Shown here: in pieces, positions 25,835-35,884 of the stretch | How positions within the stretch are numbered: the first letter of the stretch is position 1 | How the letters are laid out: the number at the start of each line of letters is the position of its first letter | From: Kingdonia uniflora | Lineage: Eukaryota > Streptophyta > Magnoliopsida > Ranunculales > Circaeasteraceae | Length of the DNA stretch: 64,000 nt | Reading direction: 5' to 3' | Assembly: GCA_014058105.1 (NCBI GenBank) | Contig: JACGCM010002537.1 | Coordinates: 186,001-250,000 of the forward strand | Program-made: the position numbers and the translations under genes | Notes under the pieces: generated by a model | The model's database searches: none | The model's input: only the letters and a program-made list of their open reading frames with translations | What the model was told of the DNA's origin: nothing

Positions 25835-26239
25835 GTCAGACGTCTTGCACCTTTTCGGTACAAGCGCTTACCCATCATTACCCTTTCCCTAATATTTTAA
25901 TCTTCAAATCTCCCTCTGACCTTGCCCCACTCGTAAGGACTCGCTCTTTATACGCAATCAAGTTTTTACAACTTTTCACAAGGGATAAATCAGAACCTCC
26001 CTACTTTTTCTATGCGTACTTCCTCTTCTACTCTTATAGCAACAATGACGTCATTTCTAAAGTTACCATAACAGAGTTTCAAATATATTTAAATTCATTT
26101 TTACACAACATTCACAAACAACATTCACAAAATAAAGGATTTATTCAATAAATTATTTCAGATTATTCAAACTCAAAACAGTCCTGCTCTGTCACCCCTA
26201 TTTTATATCCGCTACATATACCTCATATATACTTACATC

Positions 26240-26536
26240 ATAAACAGCCTTGATCACATGGGAACCACATCAAACCAGTCAACCTACAGCAATCCTTATA
26301 TCCTCAAATTCGATCTGCAGGATCCCTCACCAGTTTACAAAAAAATCCTTCAAAAAAAAATAGGCATACTCAAGTTCCTTACCCCTTGAATCTAATCCTT
26401 CGAGCTGACACTCCCTCACTGGCAACTCAGCATCATAACCCAACAATCCAAAAATCCTCTCCCGCACTTCAGCGATCTTTATGGCCAATCGTCCTTTAGC
26501 GGCATGAAGTATTCTCCGAGATTGAGTCCGCACCAT
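26240..26536 (-). pseudogene. Antisense ORF2 of A2
   Basis: ATG at 26536 (MVRTQSRRILHAAKGRLAIK); then VRERIFGLLGYDAELPV, CQLEGL and RGKELEYAYFF, 70 codons open before a shift and stop near 26330. After the shift RDPAD is readable, then about a dozen codons present in A1 are missing. The TATA box is TATAAATA at 26575-26582. Family and position as in A1. Confidence 0.65.
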
Positions 26537-26574
26537 CCTTATCTCTTCCCCATATTTAAAACTCATTTTATCCT

Positions 26575-26582
26575 TATTTATA
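26575..26582 (-). promoter_or_regulatory. TATA box of antisense ORF2 (A2)
   Basis: TATAAATA on the minus strand about 43 bp upstream of the ATG at 26536, same spacing as in A1, A3 and A4. Confidence 0.6.
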
Positions 26583-27452
26583 CATTTTTACTACAAATTC
26601 CCCTCAAAACGTGATATTGACCTTTTATCTCGTAATAGAAAGCCTAGAATCTTGAGAAGAGTTATCAAAACTTATCTCTTCCCATCGATCTCAGTAATTT
26701 CACATCTTTTCAGGTCAAACTTATTCTTTTCAGATTTAAATTTCCTCGATAAGGTCGAATATTCATTTTTAAAATTCCTACAATTTATTGCTCCCACGTT
26801 TCCAACACGCAGGACGAATCATATTTACATCTTAACATGCATTTTCACATCTATATATTAGTTCGAATGTTACAAGTATTTGTACTTTTTGCACTCATAC
26901 GTTTCATTTCATACATTTGTCAGATCATACAACTCAATTTCTAGAGCTATCCTATATCTATATCAGCACAAAAATTGGATAACAAATTTAATTCATATCG
27001 AAACAGATTATAAGTACTTTTACAGATAACAAGTCTTTCAAGTACTCAACAAAATGTACTTTACAGATAACAAGTTTTTCAGTACTTTTTGAAGTAACAG
27101 GTCATTCGGGCACTCCAACACATCAAATCCTTTAGTTCATCCTACTTCAGCAATTTTTTACCCTGATGTAAAGTAGAAATTGGAAATAGCAAGTATCCTC
27201 ACTCCCATGAGTTTGGTCAAAGTCTAGACGAACTTCAAATAAAAACTATGAAAGCAGAAGACTCAGTGCTTGAACCGACCCTTCAAACTGAAGGTCATCT
27301 TAGCGCCAAAAAGCGATGGAAGTACAGAAGCAGATTTCCACTCCCCATCTCCCTCCTCCACTGCCGTCGTTACCTCCTCTAGAGCCACCACCTCCACAGA
27401 GTTGGTAGAGATAAAAAGGGCCCAACCTTAGAATCAATTATAACAAAAAAGA

Positions 27453-27755
27453 TCAGTGTAAATGCAGCACAGTTACGCTTATCCCTGCATCTGTCTCCCA
27501 AACCTTATCCTCCACAAGAATGCAGAGGCAATCCCAACGTTGCTCGCCTGTTAAGACAATGTGGTGGAAGCTCCATCTACAGTAAAATTCCTCCTCAACT
27601 TCAGATAAGGAGCTTCCACCTGCCGACATACCTCTATACGTCGGAGGGACAGGGACAGGATCCTCCAAAGAGTGATCCCCAAAAAATCTCAACTTCAACC
27701 TCTGTATTTTAGAAGAAATTCGCTCTTTAAGAACCATCCTACGAGTCTTCACCAT
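27453..27755 (-). pseudogene. Antisense ORF1 of A2, open reading frame
   Basis: MVKTRRMVLKERISSKIQRL start at 27755, then LRFFGDHSLE, a Pro-rich spacer, EEEFYCRWSFHHIVLTGEQRW and a C-terminal Val-rich part, to a stop at 27453. This is the only ORF1 copy with no internal stop: 100 codons. Function unknown. I class it with the other broken element genes because its element is dead, but the frame itself is open and has a TATA box at 27825-27833. Confidence 0.6.
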
Positions 27756-27824
27756 CTTCAAAACTTATAGAGAATTTTGTAATAGGCAACAACATACTTT
27801 GTCACAATCCATGGTACATATACC

Positions 27825-27833
27825 CTTTATATA
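27825..27833 (-). promoter_or_regulatory. TATA box of antisense ORF1 (A2)
   Basis: TATATAAAG on the minus strand, about 74 bp upstream of the ORF1 ATG. Confidence 0.6.
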
Positions 27834-28091
27834 ACCCTACATTTATTTTGTAGGTACATTTTCCCAAGCGTCATTATTCAGTCAGACGTAACTCTTCAAA
27901 CCCTAATTGTCACGTCAATCAATTCCTATCAACATTCAATGCACATACATCCTCCTTTGACACGCGTATTTTCCATGCAGTCAACAAATGTCATTACTTC
28001 TTTCAAAATTCAATTTTCCAACCCAAATACCCATATACCCGAATTCTTTCGCAACCAAAGCCACTCGTGACTTCAGTTGCGAGGGGGCGAT

Positions 28092-28709
28092 TGTAGGGGC
28101 CTATCCCTCGATCTTACCTAAAATTAAGCTATCCCCAGTTTGAATTACCTCCATATCAGGCTCACTCATTCTCCACGCGACTTCTTCAGTCAACATTGCC
28201 ACATACTCTATGAACTGATAAAGAACGCGGGTCGAGCTCAAACCGTAAAACCTGAACAAGTCAAAACAACTTGTCTCTCACGAACTCAACAGTTACTCGG
28301 TCAACAGCCACTAACCATATTGTTTGGAGAACGTGCTTCAGCATGATAAAGAACTGCGGAAGAGGCCTATATAAAGGAAAAGTTCTATAAGAGACAGGGA
28401 CCAGAAAAAGCATACAAGAAATCACCAAGAAGACTATATCTTTTAAGATTCTCAACACTCAAAACTTCTAATTCACAAGATCAAACATTTCTTACTCTAG
28501 GAATAACTTGTAATAAGATATCATCAGCCTCAAGCAATAAAGATCACTATTATAAAACCCTCAACACAAGGTCGTGGTTTTTAACCTATTCATAGGTTTT
28601 CCATGCTAAATAGCTGTGTCATTATTTTTTTACTAGATTTTAGTCACAAATACATTGGTGTAAGGACTAATTTCAGGCCACTTCGAGCTCACAGAATTAG
28701 GCAATTACA
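28092..28709 (+). repeat. Full family A LTR shared by A2 and A4
   Basis: TGTAGGGGCC...GCAATTACA, 618 bp. Has CTATATAAAG near 28363 (core promoter) and CAAGCAATAAAG near 28534. Preceded by GAGGGGGCGAT. On its right side the sequence goes straight into the middle of an antisense ORF3 gene (A4), with no primer site, gag or pol. Confidence 0.88.
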
Positions 28710-30110
28710 GGGACGAGCTAGAACAGAAGTACGCACCCCCAGTATTTACATAGTATTTCACAGTGTAATACCGCAAAATATCTATAAGAGTCAATTTTTT
28801 CTCATTCCCCTTACGAGCCCATCTCCTATTCAAATTTTCACAAACATTTATGACCTCTCACATGTTACCATTCAACTGGGCAAGGCAAGTTTTGATTTTA
28901 TTCATGATACCTTTAGCAAAATTGCTTAAAGGCATCAATGGCCCATAATTAAATTGGGCAAGGTAACACAAAAAACCCTCATCTAAATTACCTTCCTTAT
29001 TCCCATTAAAATACTCATGGGAAATACCCTATGGGATTTTGCTAAAGATTTTCTCACGCTCCAGATTAGGTAGCACGAAAAATGTACTTTTACACCATTT
29101 CCCATCCGAACACCCCCTAAAAAACCTCCTAAAATGTTCAGTGGCATTCCCCATACACCACCTACATTACCTTTATGATTACAAAAATCCTTGAATATTT
29201 CTGACTTTACGGGATAAGGAAAGAGATTACCAGGGAAATTTAGAAACTCAAACTTTTCCTCTACTACACTCTCCTCTGAAGAACTCTCCCCCTCGGCATC
29301 GACAAGGATATCCTTCGAGCTATTTATAATTAACTCGCCCCCTACAGATTCGGCATCACGTTCTACACTTTCATCCTCAGACGAGCGACCAGAGGTGGAA
29401 GGTTCCATTTATAACGATAAGCTCGAAATAAGAGAATTGTTTTCCCTAAATTCTTTCACACGCGTCTACCTACATACAGTAAGTCTAGGTATTTCAGCCA
29501 ATTTTCTTAATTATTGTTATCAATAATACATCAAAATACATGAACTTATTTTCATATATTCAAATTACTAATTTTTCAAAAAATATATATCCTTACTTTT
29601 TATGACAAATCATATTTACAATGCAATTTTTTTCAACACATACAGATACCAACCCTTCTAAATATAATACTTTTTCAAAATTCAAAATACAAAACACGAG
29701 GGATTCATCACCAATACACACAAAATCATTTCTAAATTGCGAATATTGTTCAAAAACAGAAACTAACCTTCAATGGAAGAAGATGACCCTGGAATTCCAA
29801 AAGTCTCTTCCTTCACAATAGAGCTCCGTAACAGCAATTTTCTCTCCAACCCAACGATAGTATCCTCCTCGTCCCTCCGACAGTGTTGACTCTTACCTAG
29901 TTGTTTCTTTTTAAAACCACTGTAATGATTTTTTTTCTCTCTCTAGAGTGTTGCCTCTCTATATTCTGTAAACATTTGGAAGAAGAGGGAGAATGATTAT
30001 TTATAACTTTTTGTCTAACCGCTAGCAGTAATTAAGATTTGTGCAAGCTACCCTCGATTTTCCAACCAAGGCGTCCACTCGACTGTTCCTATCAGACGAA
30101 TCATACCTTT
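28710..30110 (-). pseudogene. Antisense ORF3 remnant of A4 (exons 1 and part of 2)
   Basis: On the minus strand, about 30095-29780 corresponds to exon 1 (Ser/basic-rich, many stops). 29408-28983 is the start of exon 2, with an acidic Ser-rich leader, FLNFPGNLFPYP and FKDFCNHKGNVGG, which match FLDFPGRLVSYP and FREFYKAKA of A2. The part after about 28980 continues to GACPIQ-like sequence and stops at the LTR. The coiled-coil exons are absent. Confidence 0.65.
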
Positions 30111-30426
30111 TGGGTATAAATACATTTTCATCATTACACCAAACCCTAGAATTAAATACAACTCTCTCTTACCCATATTACTCTCACGCCCTCTCACCTT
30201 TATGATAACAAAATCAACCCAAACGCAATCGAACTACATCTCCAAAAGCATTCTCATACTCATGATTTCTATTCTCCTACTCAACTTATTTATACACATT
30301 ACAACGTCATTTTCAATGATACACAATTTTGAAATTCAAATTTATTTTTAACCAAATCCACAGAAAGCAAGGAGCATATTCAGAACATAAATATTATCCC
30401 TTTATTTCACTTACATTATTTCAAAC

Positions 30427-30798
30427 TCATAGAATTTTGCCCTCACAAGCATAGTTACACCTGAAATAACCAAGGTATCCTGCAGTACCACATCTGATCA
30501 ATACATCATCAACAAACCTCTCATCTTCAGCTGCAATCTCATCCAAGGCAATCTCCCTCATAGCAATTTTTCAAGTTTCAAGCTCAACGATCAATTCACG
30601 GAATACCTCACACCAAAAGTGATGCTCAATCACATCCTCATTCGCCCTTTAAGTCAACCCATCCAATTGCAGTACAGATTCAGGCATATCAGCATCATAA
30701 TTGAGCTGCCTAAATATCCTTTCACGAATTGCAGCAACCTTTATCACTAAATACCCCTCTACCGCATGTCGAATTCACTAAGACTGAGTCCTTACCAT
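30427..30798 (-). pseudogene. Antisense ORF2 of A4, one frame with four stops
   Basis: Starts at ATG 30798 (MVRTQS, then two stops, IRHAVEGYLVIKVAAIRERIF). One frame is kept for about 123 codons with four stop codons and no indel: LNYDADMP, VLQLDGLT, EVFRELIVELE, EEDERF-like acidic part and IRCGTAGYLGYF near the end. The stops look like C-to-T changes (TAG, TGA, TAA in place of CAG, CGA, CAA), as expected of methylated repeats. TATA box TATAAATA at 30830-30837. Confidence 0.65.
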
Positions 30799-30829
30799 AT
30801 TTACTTATTCAACATCTTCATCTACAATA

Positions 30830-30837
30830 TATTTATA
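30830..30837 (-). promoter_or_regulatory. TATA box of antisense ORF2 (A4)
   Basis: TATAAATA on the minus strand, about 36 bp upstream of the ATG at 30798. Confidence 0.55.
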
Positions 30838-31553
30838 CACACAGAGTACGATCACATTCAATCCCACCTTTTGTGTATATACAAGATTCACAGATAAGAA
30901 TCACAACTGTCCAACTTATCCATCAGTTTCATCTCCTTAAATCAAACTGTATATAAATTTGATTGCATCCTCTTTCACAAACTTTATTTTATCATATCAT
31001 GTTTACCATTAAATTGAGCTAACACGTAAACCCTCAGATTAATTTGCAAAACTTAGGATTTCACTTTTTCAAAAGTTTGCATTACAGTATCATATATTCA
31101 AAAATAGTCATATATATATAGCTCGAAGACTACAGTACTTTCAGTTCAAAAAATATATTTGTATAACCTTACAACAGCTTAATCAGATCACCACATACAA
31201 GATCATACACAGTTTGAAATCTCCTTTCGATCTAATAACTATTTTAGACAGTTCGATATACTAAATTCATATACTTTCATATTGTGATACATTTTTTGAA
31301 AATATCTTTCATTAGCTTGAAATTATAAGGTACATATTACTTTACAAATTTTTCTACAGAAACTTCCTACAAATCGTTCTACAAATTACAATCAATATCA
31401 GCTCTCAACGAGGCTTCAAATTCGAGCAACCACAACTTCTGCAAGAAAACGAAGATGGTTGTTACAGAAGTATGCTTCCTCCTCTGAAATTACCACCACC
31501 GTATCTTCCTCTGTATCCCCTACTGCCACCATATCTTCTACCACCACCTCCAC
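30838..31553. other. Region between antisense ORF2 and ORF1 of A4
   Basis: AT-rich, no gene. Counterpart of 13279-14202 in A1; the 'ACAGATAACAAG' motifs are not clear here. Confidence 0.45.
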
Positions 31554-31880
31554 CTACGAAACCCACTCACGCACAGAATAATGGCCAGAAATCCTGGCAC
31601 GGGTGCCATTTTCCTCATCCTCCACAGTAATAGACTTCTCCGTAAGAAAATGGAGATACAACCTTTGCAACCACTCCGATTGGGAAGAATGTAAGCTTTC
31701 CATATGATAATGATCCTCATCCGCCTTCCCTACCACATAAATAGTCATACCTTCAAAGGAAAGACGAACTGGATAAGGAAGGGGGAGATCAAAGGGGTGG
31801 GTCCCACAGTAACGAAGCTGGAATTCCTATATTTTGGCAAGAACCCTGTTCTCCCTTGCTTGACTTCTGGTGGTCACCAT
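31554..31880 (-). pseudogene. Antisense ORF1 of A4, one stop
   Basis: ATG at 31880, MVTTRSQARENRVLAKI, one TAG, EFQLRYCGTHPFDLPLPYPV, SEWLQRLYLHFLTEKS, VEDEENGTRARISG and a stop at 31554: 108 codons in one frame with a single stop. More diverged from A1-A3 than they are from each other. TATA box at 31941-31950. Confidence 0.6.
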
Positions 31881-31940
31881 TAGTTAATTCACAGACACAG
31901 AAGTACTTGAAGAAGGACAACCAGCGTAACGGTAGAGCAA

Positions 31941-31950
31941 AATATTTATA
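31941..31950 (-). promoter_or_regulatory. TATA box of antisense ORF1 (A4)
   Basis: TATAAATATT on the minus strand about 66 bp upstream of the ATG at 31880. Confidence 0.5.
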
Positions 31951-32226
31951 GAAGAACAACATTCAATACTGGGAAGGATTTCCAACAGTCATCATTCAAA
32001 AATAGTAATTACTAGGAAACCCAACAGCCAAACACATCAATCAATTCAATGCCTTGACTGCAATCAATTCTATAATTTAGTCTTCAATTAATGTCTTTAT
32101 TTCCCAGATAAATCCACATCAGCAAATACATCATTCACTTTTGAACCAACATTCCAAACCCCAACTCATAATCGATAAGCGCTTCTCAACTTAGGCCACC
32201 TATGCCTTCAGCTGTGAGGGGGCGAT

Positions 32227-32708
32227 TGTAGGGACCTGTCTTTTGAGCTATGATAAACTCGAACTGATCCAATACCAGCAGAAGTGACACCTACACCACG
32301 AACTGGTGAAGAACATGGCTCGAGCACTAGAGATGAAATAGAACAAGTCAAAGACACATGTCTCCTACGAACTAGCAGTTGCAAGTCCAACTACCACTTG
32401 CCCTCATTTTTAGGAGAAGTGTTTGTACAAGTAAACAAACTGAGAGTGAGGTCTATAAAAAGGATGAATTCCAGATTATAAGAAACCAAGTTTTTCTAGC
32501 TCAAGAGATCATAAACTTGTAACCAAACAACAGCCTCAAGCAATAAAAGTTACAGCTACTAAATCCTCAAGCCGAGGTCGTAGTTTTTACCTATTCAAAG
32601 GTTTCCACGCTAATCACTTGTGTTATTTTATTATATTAATTGTCACAAGTACATTTAATGTAAGATTTATTTTGAGCAATTTCGAGCTACGAAATTAGGC
32701 CCTTATTG
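32227..32708 (+). repeat. Right LTR of A4, end of the shared-LTR array
   Basis: Begins TGTAGGGACC; ends near AATTAGGCCCTTATT, a degraded form of the usual GGCCATTACA. 482 bp, so shorter than the other three. Keeps CTATAAAAAGG near 32453 and CAAGCAATAAAAG near 32533. Confidence 0.8.
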
Positions 32709-33206
32709 GACCTCTGCTCATGTGGGCCATAATAAGTTTTACAATATATTCTTGTTTTGATCATGTATAGTTTTATGGGGGTTTGTCCCCCAGCTTGCGC
32801 TAAAAAAAAAATTGAAATCGAAGTAGGAATTGGAAGCATTTGGGTTTCGTTTTAAGCAATTTAAATAAAAATCAATCTCAAAACCTAATTACTGATACGC
32901 TAAATCAATCTTAAAACACAATTATTACCTTTTACAGAAAAGTTCGAAGCAACGACAATCTAGAGAGAGAGAGAGAGAGAGGATTTTGGGTGGAGTCTGG
33001 GAGGAAGAAAGGTTTGGGTCTTAGTGGAGTAAGAGAACAAAACTGACTTGAGCTTGAGTTAGTGTCAAAAAAGAACACCTCCTAGTGTGATAAGTTAGTC
33101 CAAATCACTTAACTAACTCCCACCTAGAGCTCTAAGTCTTACTTGGTGAAAAGAAGAAAATGGCCCTTAAGACTTCATACAGCCTTTTTGATTACATCAG
33201 GTGTAG
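32709..33206. other. No gene; LINE-tail-like sequence and a GA microsatellite
   Basis: 32757-32812 (TTTATGGGGGTTTGTCCCCC followed by an A-run) resembles the 3' end of a plant LINE on the plus strand. A GA microsatellite lies at 32962-32981. Nothing else is recognised. Confidence 0.45.
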
Positions 33207-33590
33207 TTAAACCATCATAGAGGCCAAGAGATGAGCTGCTTGGTTCAACTCTCTATTAACCTTACAAAAAAGCATAGATTTATTAAACTTTGAACAAAAA
33301 AGAAGTGTGTCTTCGCACACTGAATCTGCTTGCCAATCCATAGATTTGTCTTTGTGCTGCAAGCACAAAATGATGTGACTATTATCGGGACAAACCAAAA
33401 AAAATTCCTCCTTGTTGTTTTTACCTAGCTCGACTCCTCTGCGGACAGCCCTAGCCATCTATGTTTCTACTGTGGCCTGCATTGATCACATTATAATTAG
33501 AGTCAAGAAGAATGTATCCCAAGCAGCATCTGCCACTATGATAAAATTCTTTTTTTGCATTGCAGTTGGTAATTTCTATATGTCAAATAC
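33207..33590 (-). pseudogene. LINE RNase H-like (RVT_3) fragment
   Basis: On the minus strand a DAAW start near 33535 is followed, after a stop, by ETxMARAVRRGVELG (the conserved Glu helix), DSVCEDTLLFCSKF and RELNQAAHLLASM. This is the RVT_3 pattern: Glu helix, a basic/aromatic middle and the terminal 'E-N-AAH-LA' box. It is a remnant only, about 110 residues of the C-terminal domain of a non-LTR polyprotein. Different from the fragment at 1157-1700. Confidence 0.6.
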
Positions 33591-34651
33591 CCCTTTTAAC
33601 TTCACAATTTATTTTTGGGGGGGCGGACTCTGACTCCGCCCTTGGGTGTACATAGCTTTATTTAATTTTCTATATAAATTGGACTTTGATAGAAATCTAC
33701 ATCACAGTGGCACCCACCATTGAAACTGCGGTAACGTCTGACTACCTTTCCGGGATAGTGTAATAGACGTCCCAGATCATCTTTATGATTAAATCAACGG
33801 CTCAGATTATCTCAATATGATTGACTCTACTAAGTATGAACTCAGCCTCCGTTTGAACATTAGTAGGTGCCACCAATAATATTTGACTAAATTGACCCAA
33901 CAACCCAATGTCTCCAATAACTCCTCTACTTTAGTTTGTTTACTTCAAGAGTCTTGGTAGTATTGTATCACAAATAATAGATGTTTAGTCTAAGTCGAAC
34001 ATAATGCCGTAGTGATCCGGGGGACTCGTTAAAGTAGTCAAGAAAATTTTGTATGTCAACATCCGAAGAAATATCATCTTTGAAAACCATATCCAGAATT
34101 TCTGAGGCTTCCTCAGTGGTTACGATATCAGTTCACTAAATCTTTTTGCGTCACTCAAGCCCTAGCAGTTCCCTGGGAAATTCGTTAGTTTTTTTTTTTT
34201 TTTTTTTGTAAAGCTATTGTTCGTAGTGGTAATGTCTATAGAAAGAAGCATAACGTATGAAAAAACTGAGCATAAAGAACACTCCTGAATTATATAAAAC
34301 GTGAAAAAAAGAAGCAACAAAAAATGCAGATAAGTCCTCGCTTCTCAAATTTATTGCTACTCGAAATACTTTAAAAACACAGTTTGTCCATTTTCATTAA
34401 GTAATTTTTTGGATAAAATAATTAAAGAAACCAAACACAAAGATTAGTCATTACTACTAGAATTCCTAATAAAACAACAAAGCTTAAATCAGCTAAATGC
34501 AAATTTTTCAGCCATGCCTCAACTAGATTGAAAAAAAATGTTGATTTTTTTGTTGCGACTTACTAGATTCATAAACCAAAGAATAAAACGTAGACCCAAC
34601 CAAAGGAAAAAATTGAAATCGGATTAAGACTAACACGGTCATTGTCATATT
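33591..34651. other. Intergenic; no gene recognised
   Basis: AT-rich, short ORFs only. A run of 19 T at 34189-34207 could be a retroposon tail, but no body was found next to it. Confidence 0.4.
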
Positions 34652-35268
34652 GGGTGTGTTTGGTTCGTGGAAAACGGCGGAAATGGTGAACTGAATTTCC
34701 ATGATTTTTATCAAAACCGTGAAAACTCTCATTTTCATTAACTAACTTCTATTGTTTGGTTGGGCATGAAAAATGAGAGAATTTTTCCATAAAATAGGTT
34801 TAAACTACAAAAAAATTGGCACAATTTCACTTAAAAGTGAATTATAAACTATTATAAAATCACTCCATAAACCTTAAAACAATTGAAATTCCTTCATGAA
34901 GATTGCGATAATTTCACACAAACGCACCTGAAAACATCATGGCACTAATAAACATGTCAACCCTACAACATAACATTGAGAGTAACTGTTGTTCCTTGTT
35001 ACTTTAAAGAGAGACGCAACATCTTCAATGCCATTTTTTTTATCTTAAGTCTCGAATAACAAAATTGTCAACCGCCGACACTCCATGGTGAAATCGAATA
35101 ACCTCATTTGATAGAGGAAGTCGGGTTTTCCATAATTTATTAAGTTTTTATAAACCATGGCAAACACATTTTCCACTTTTTATTTTCCATCTCGAACCAA
35201 ACGGTAGAAAATAAATTTCATAGAAATCAAGTTCGCCATTTTCGACGTTTTCTACGAACCAAACACAC
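34652..35268. mobile_element. MITE-like element with ~55-bp terminal inverted repeats
   Basis: The left end GGGTGTGTTTGGTTCGTGG (34652) is inverted at the right end, ...GAACCAAACACAC (ends 35268). The match continues inward for roughly 55 bp with a few mismatches (AAAACGGCGGAAATGG against AAAACGTCGAAAATGG). Length is about 617 bp with no ORF. ATT flanks both sides and may be a 3-bp target duplication. Non-autonomous DNA transposons starting with GTGTTTGGTT are common in plants; superfamily is uncertain (Harbinger/Tourist or hAT). Confidence 0.7.
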
Positions 35269-35772
35269 ATTTTGTTTCACTGAATGCATTGCGTTTTTCT
35301 TTCATTCATAGATGACAACCAAAAATAGCAACAAAATCTTAATGCACATGTGTAAGTTGGGCCTTCGCCACCAACCGTGCTCGCTGGAGCCCACCAACAC
35401 ACATCCCTAAGAAAATTAATGGTTAACTATACGAGTAGTAGGCGAGGAAACCATATTAATTGGACTAACTTAATTTTATTTTAGATCGACTTGATAAGGA
35501 ATCACAAATTAATTCTTAAAAAATTATACTTAAAATGGAGACTGTCGAAAGTGTTGACCATCTTTTATTATAGAAATTATTGGATGGTCGAGATAATCGC
35601 CTTTTTTTCCTTCTCAAAAAATCTCTTCTTTTTTTTCTCCCTACTCTTCGGTCATGGTTGATGTCTACCTTCTCTGAATTCAAACTTGTATAATTTTATG
35701 TGATTTTTTTTATATGTTTCGCCATATTTGACGCCTAAAAATATGTGCAAGACTATAGTATAGGAGTTCAAC
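35269..35772. other. Upstream region of the prenyltransferase gene
   Basis: AT-rich, no ORF. Presumably carries the regulatory DNA of the downstream gene. No specific motif can be assigned with confidence. Confidence 0.4.
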
Positions 35773-35780
35773 TATATATA
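35773..35780 (+). promoter_or_regulatory. TATA box of the prenyltransferase gene
   Basis: TATATATA followed by GGGG, 105 bp before the ATG at 35885. Predicts a 5' UTR of about 75 bp. Confidence 0.6.
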
Positions 35781-35884
35781 GGGGCATCTTACAGTAGAAG
35801 TTCAAAGAATTATTCTAAGCTTTGAGAGTGAAGAGATATCTAAACTGAGAACAGAGATATCTTGACTCTTGAGAGGGAAAGAAG

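Larger units (their letters stand above)
14844..28709 (+). mobile_element. Element A2: Tat/Retand-type retrotransposon, defective, lacks primer binding site
   Basis: LTR 14844-15438, gag 15439-16440, pol 16720-20711, tandem repeat 20870-21365, antisense cassette 21339-27755, purine tract 28081-28087, LTR 28092-28709. Directly after its left LTR, sequence equivalent to 1828-2280 of A1 (primer site, leader, gag start) is missing, so this copy could not prime reverse transcription. Its integrase keeps all three catalytic positions, and the splice sites of ORF3 are all canonical. It is the most readable copy of both gene sets. Confidence 0.87.
28092..32708 (+). mobile_element. Element A4: family A copy with gag-pol deleted, only antisense cassette left
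   Basis: LTR 28092-28709, then internal sequence beginning in exon 2 of the antisense ORF3 gene, ORF2, ORF1, purine tract GAGGGGG (32216-32222) and LTR 32227-32708. Everything from the primer site to ORF3 exon 2 is missing. Its right LTR is shorter and more diverged in the middle than the other family A LTRs, so the two LTRs need not come from one insertion. Confidence 0.75.

Noticed and set aside
34189..34207. Poly-T run as the tail of a minus-strand LINE or SINE
   Set aside because: No body or target duplication was found beside it.
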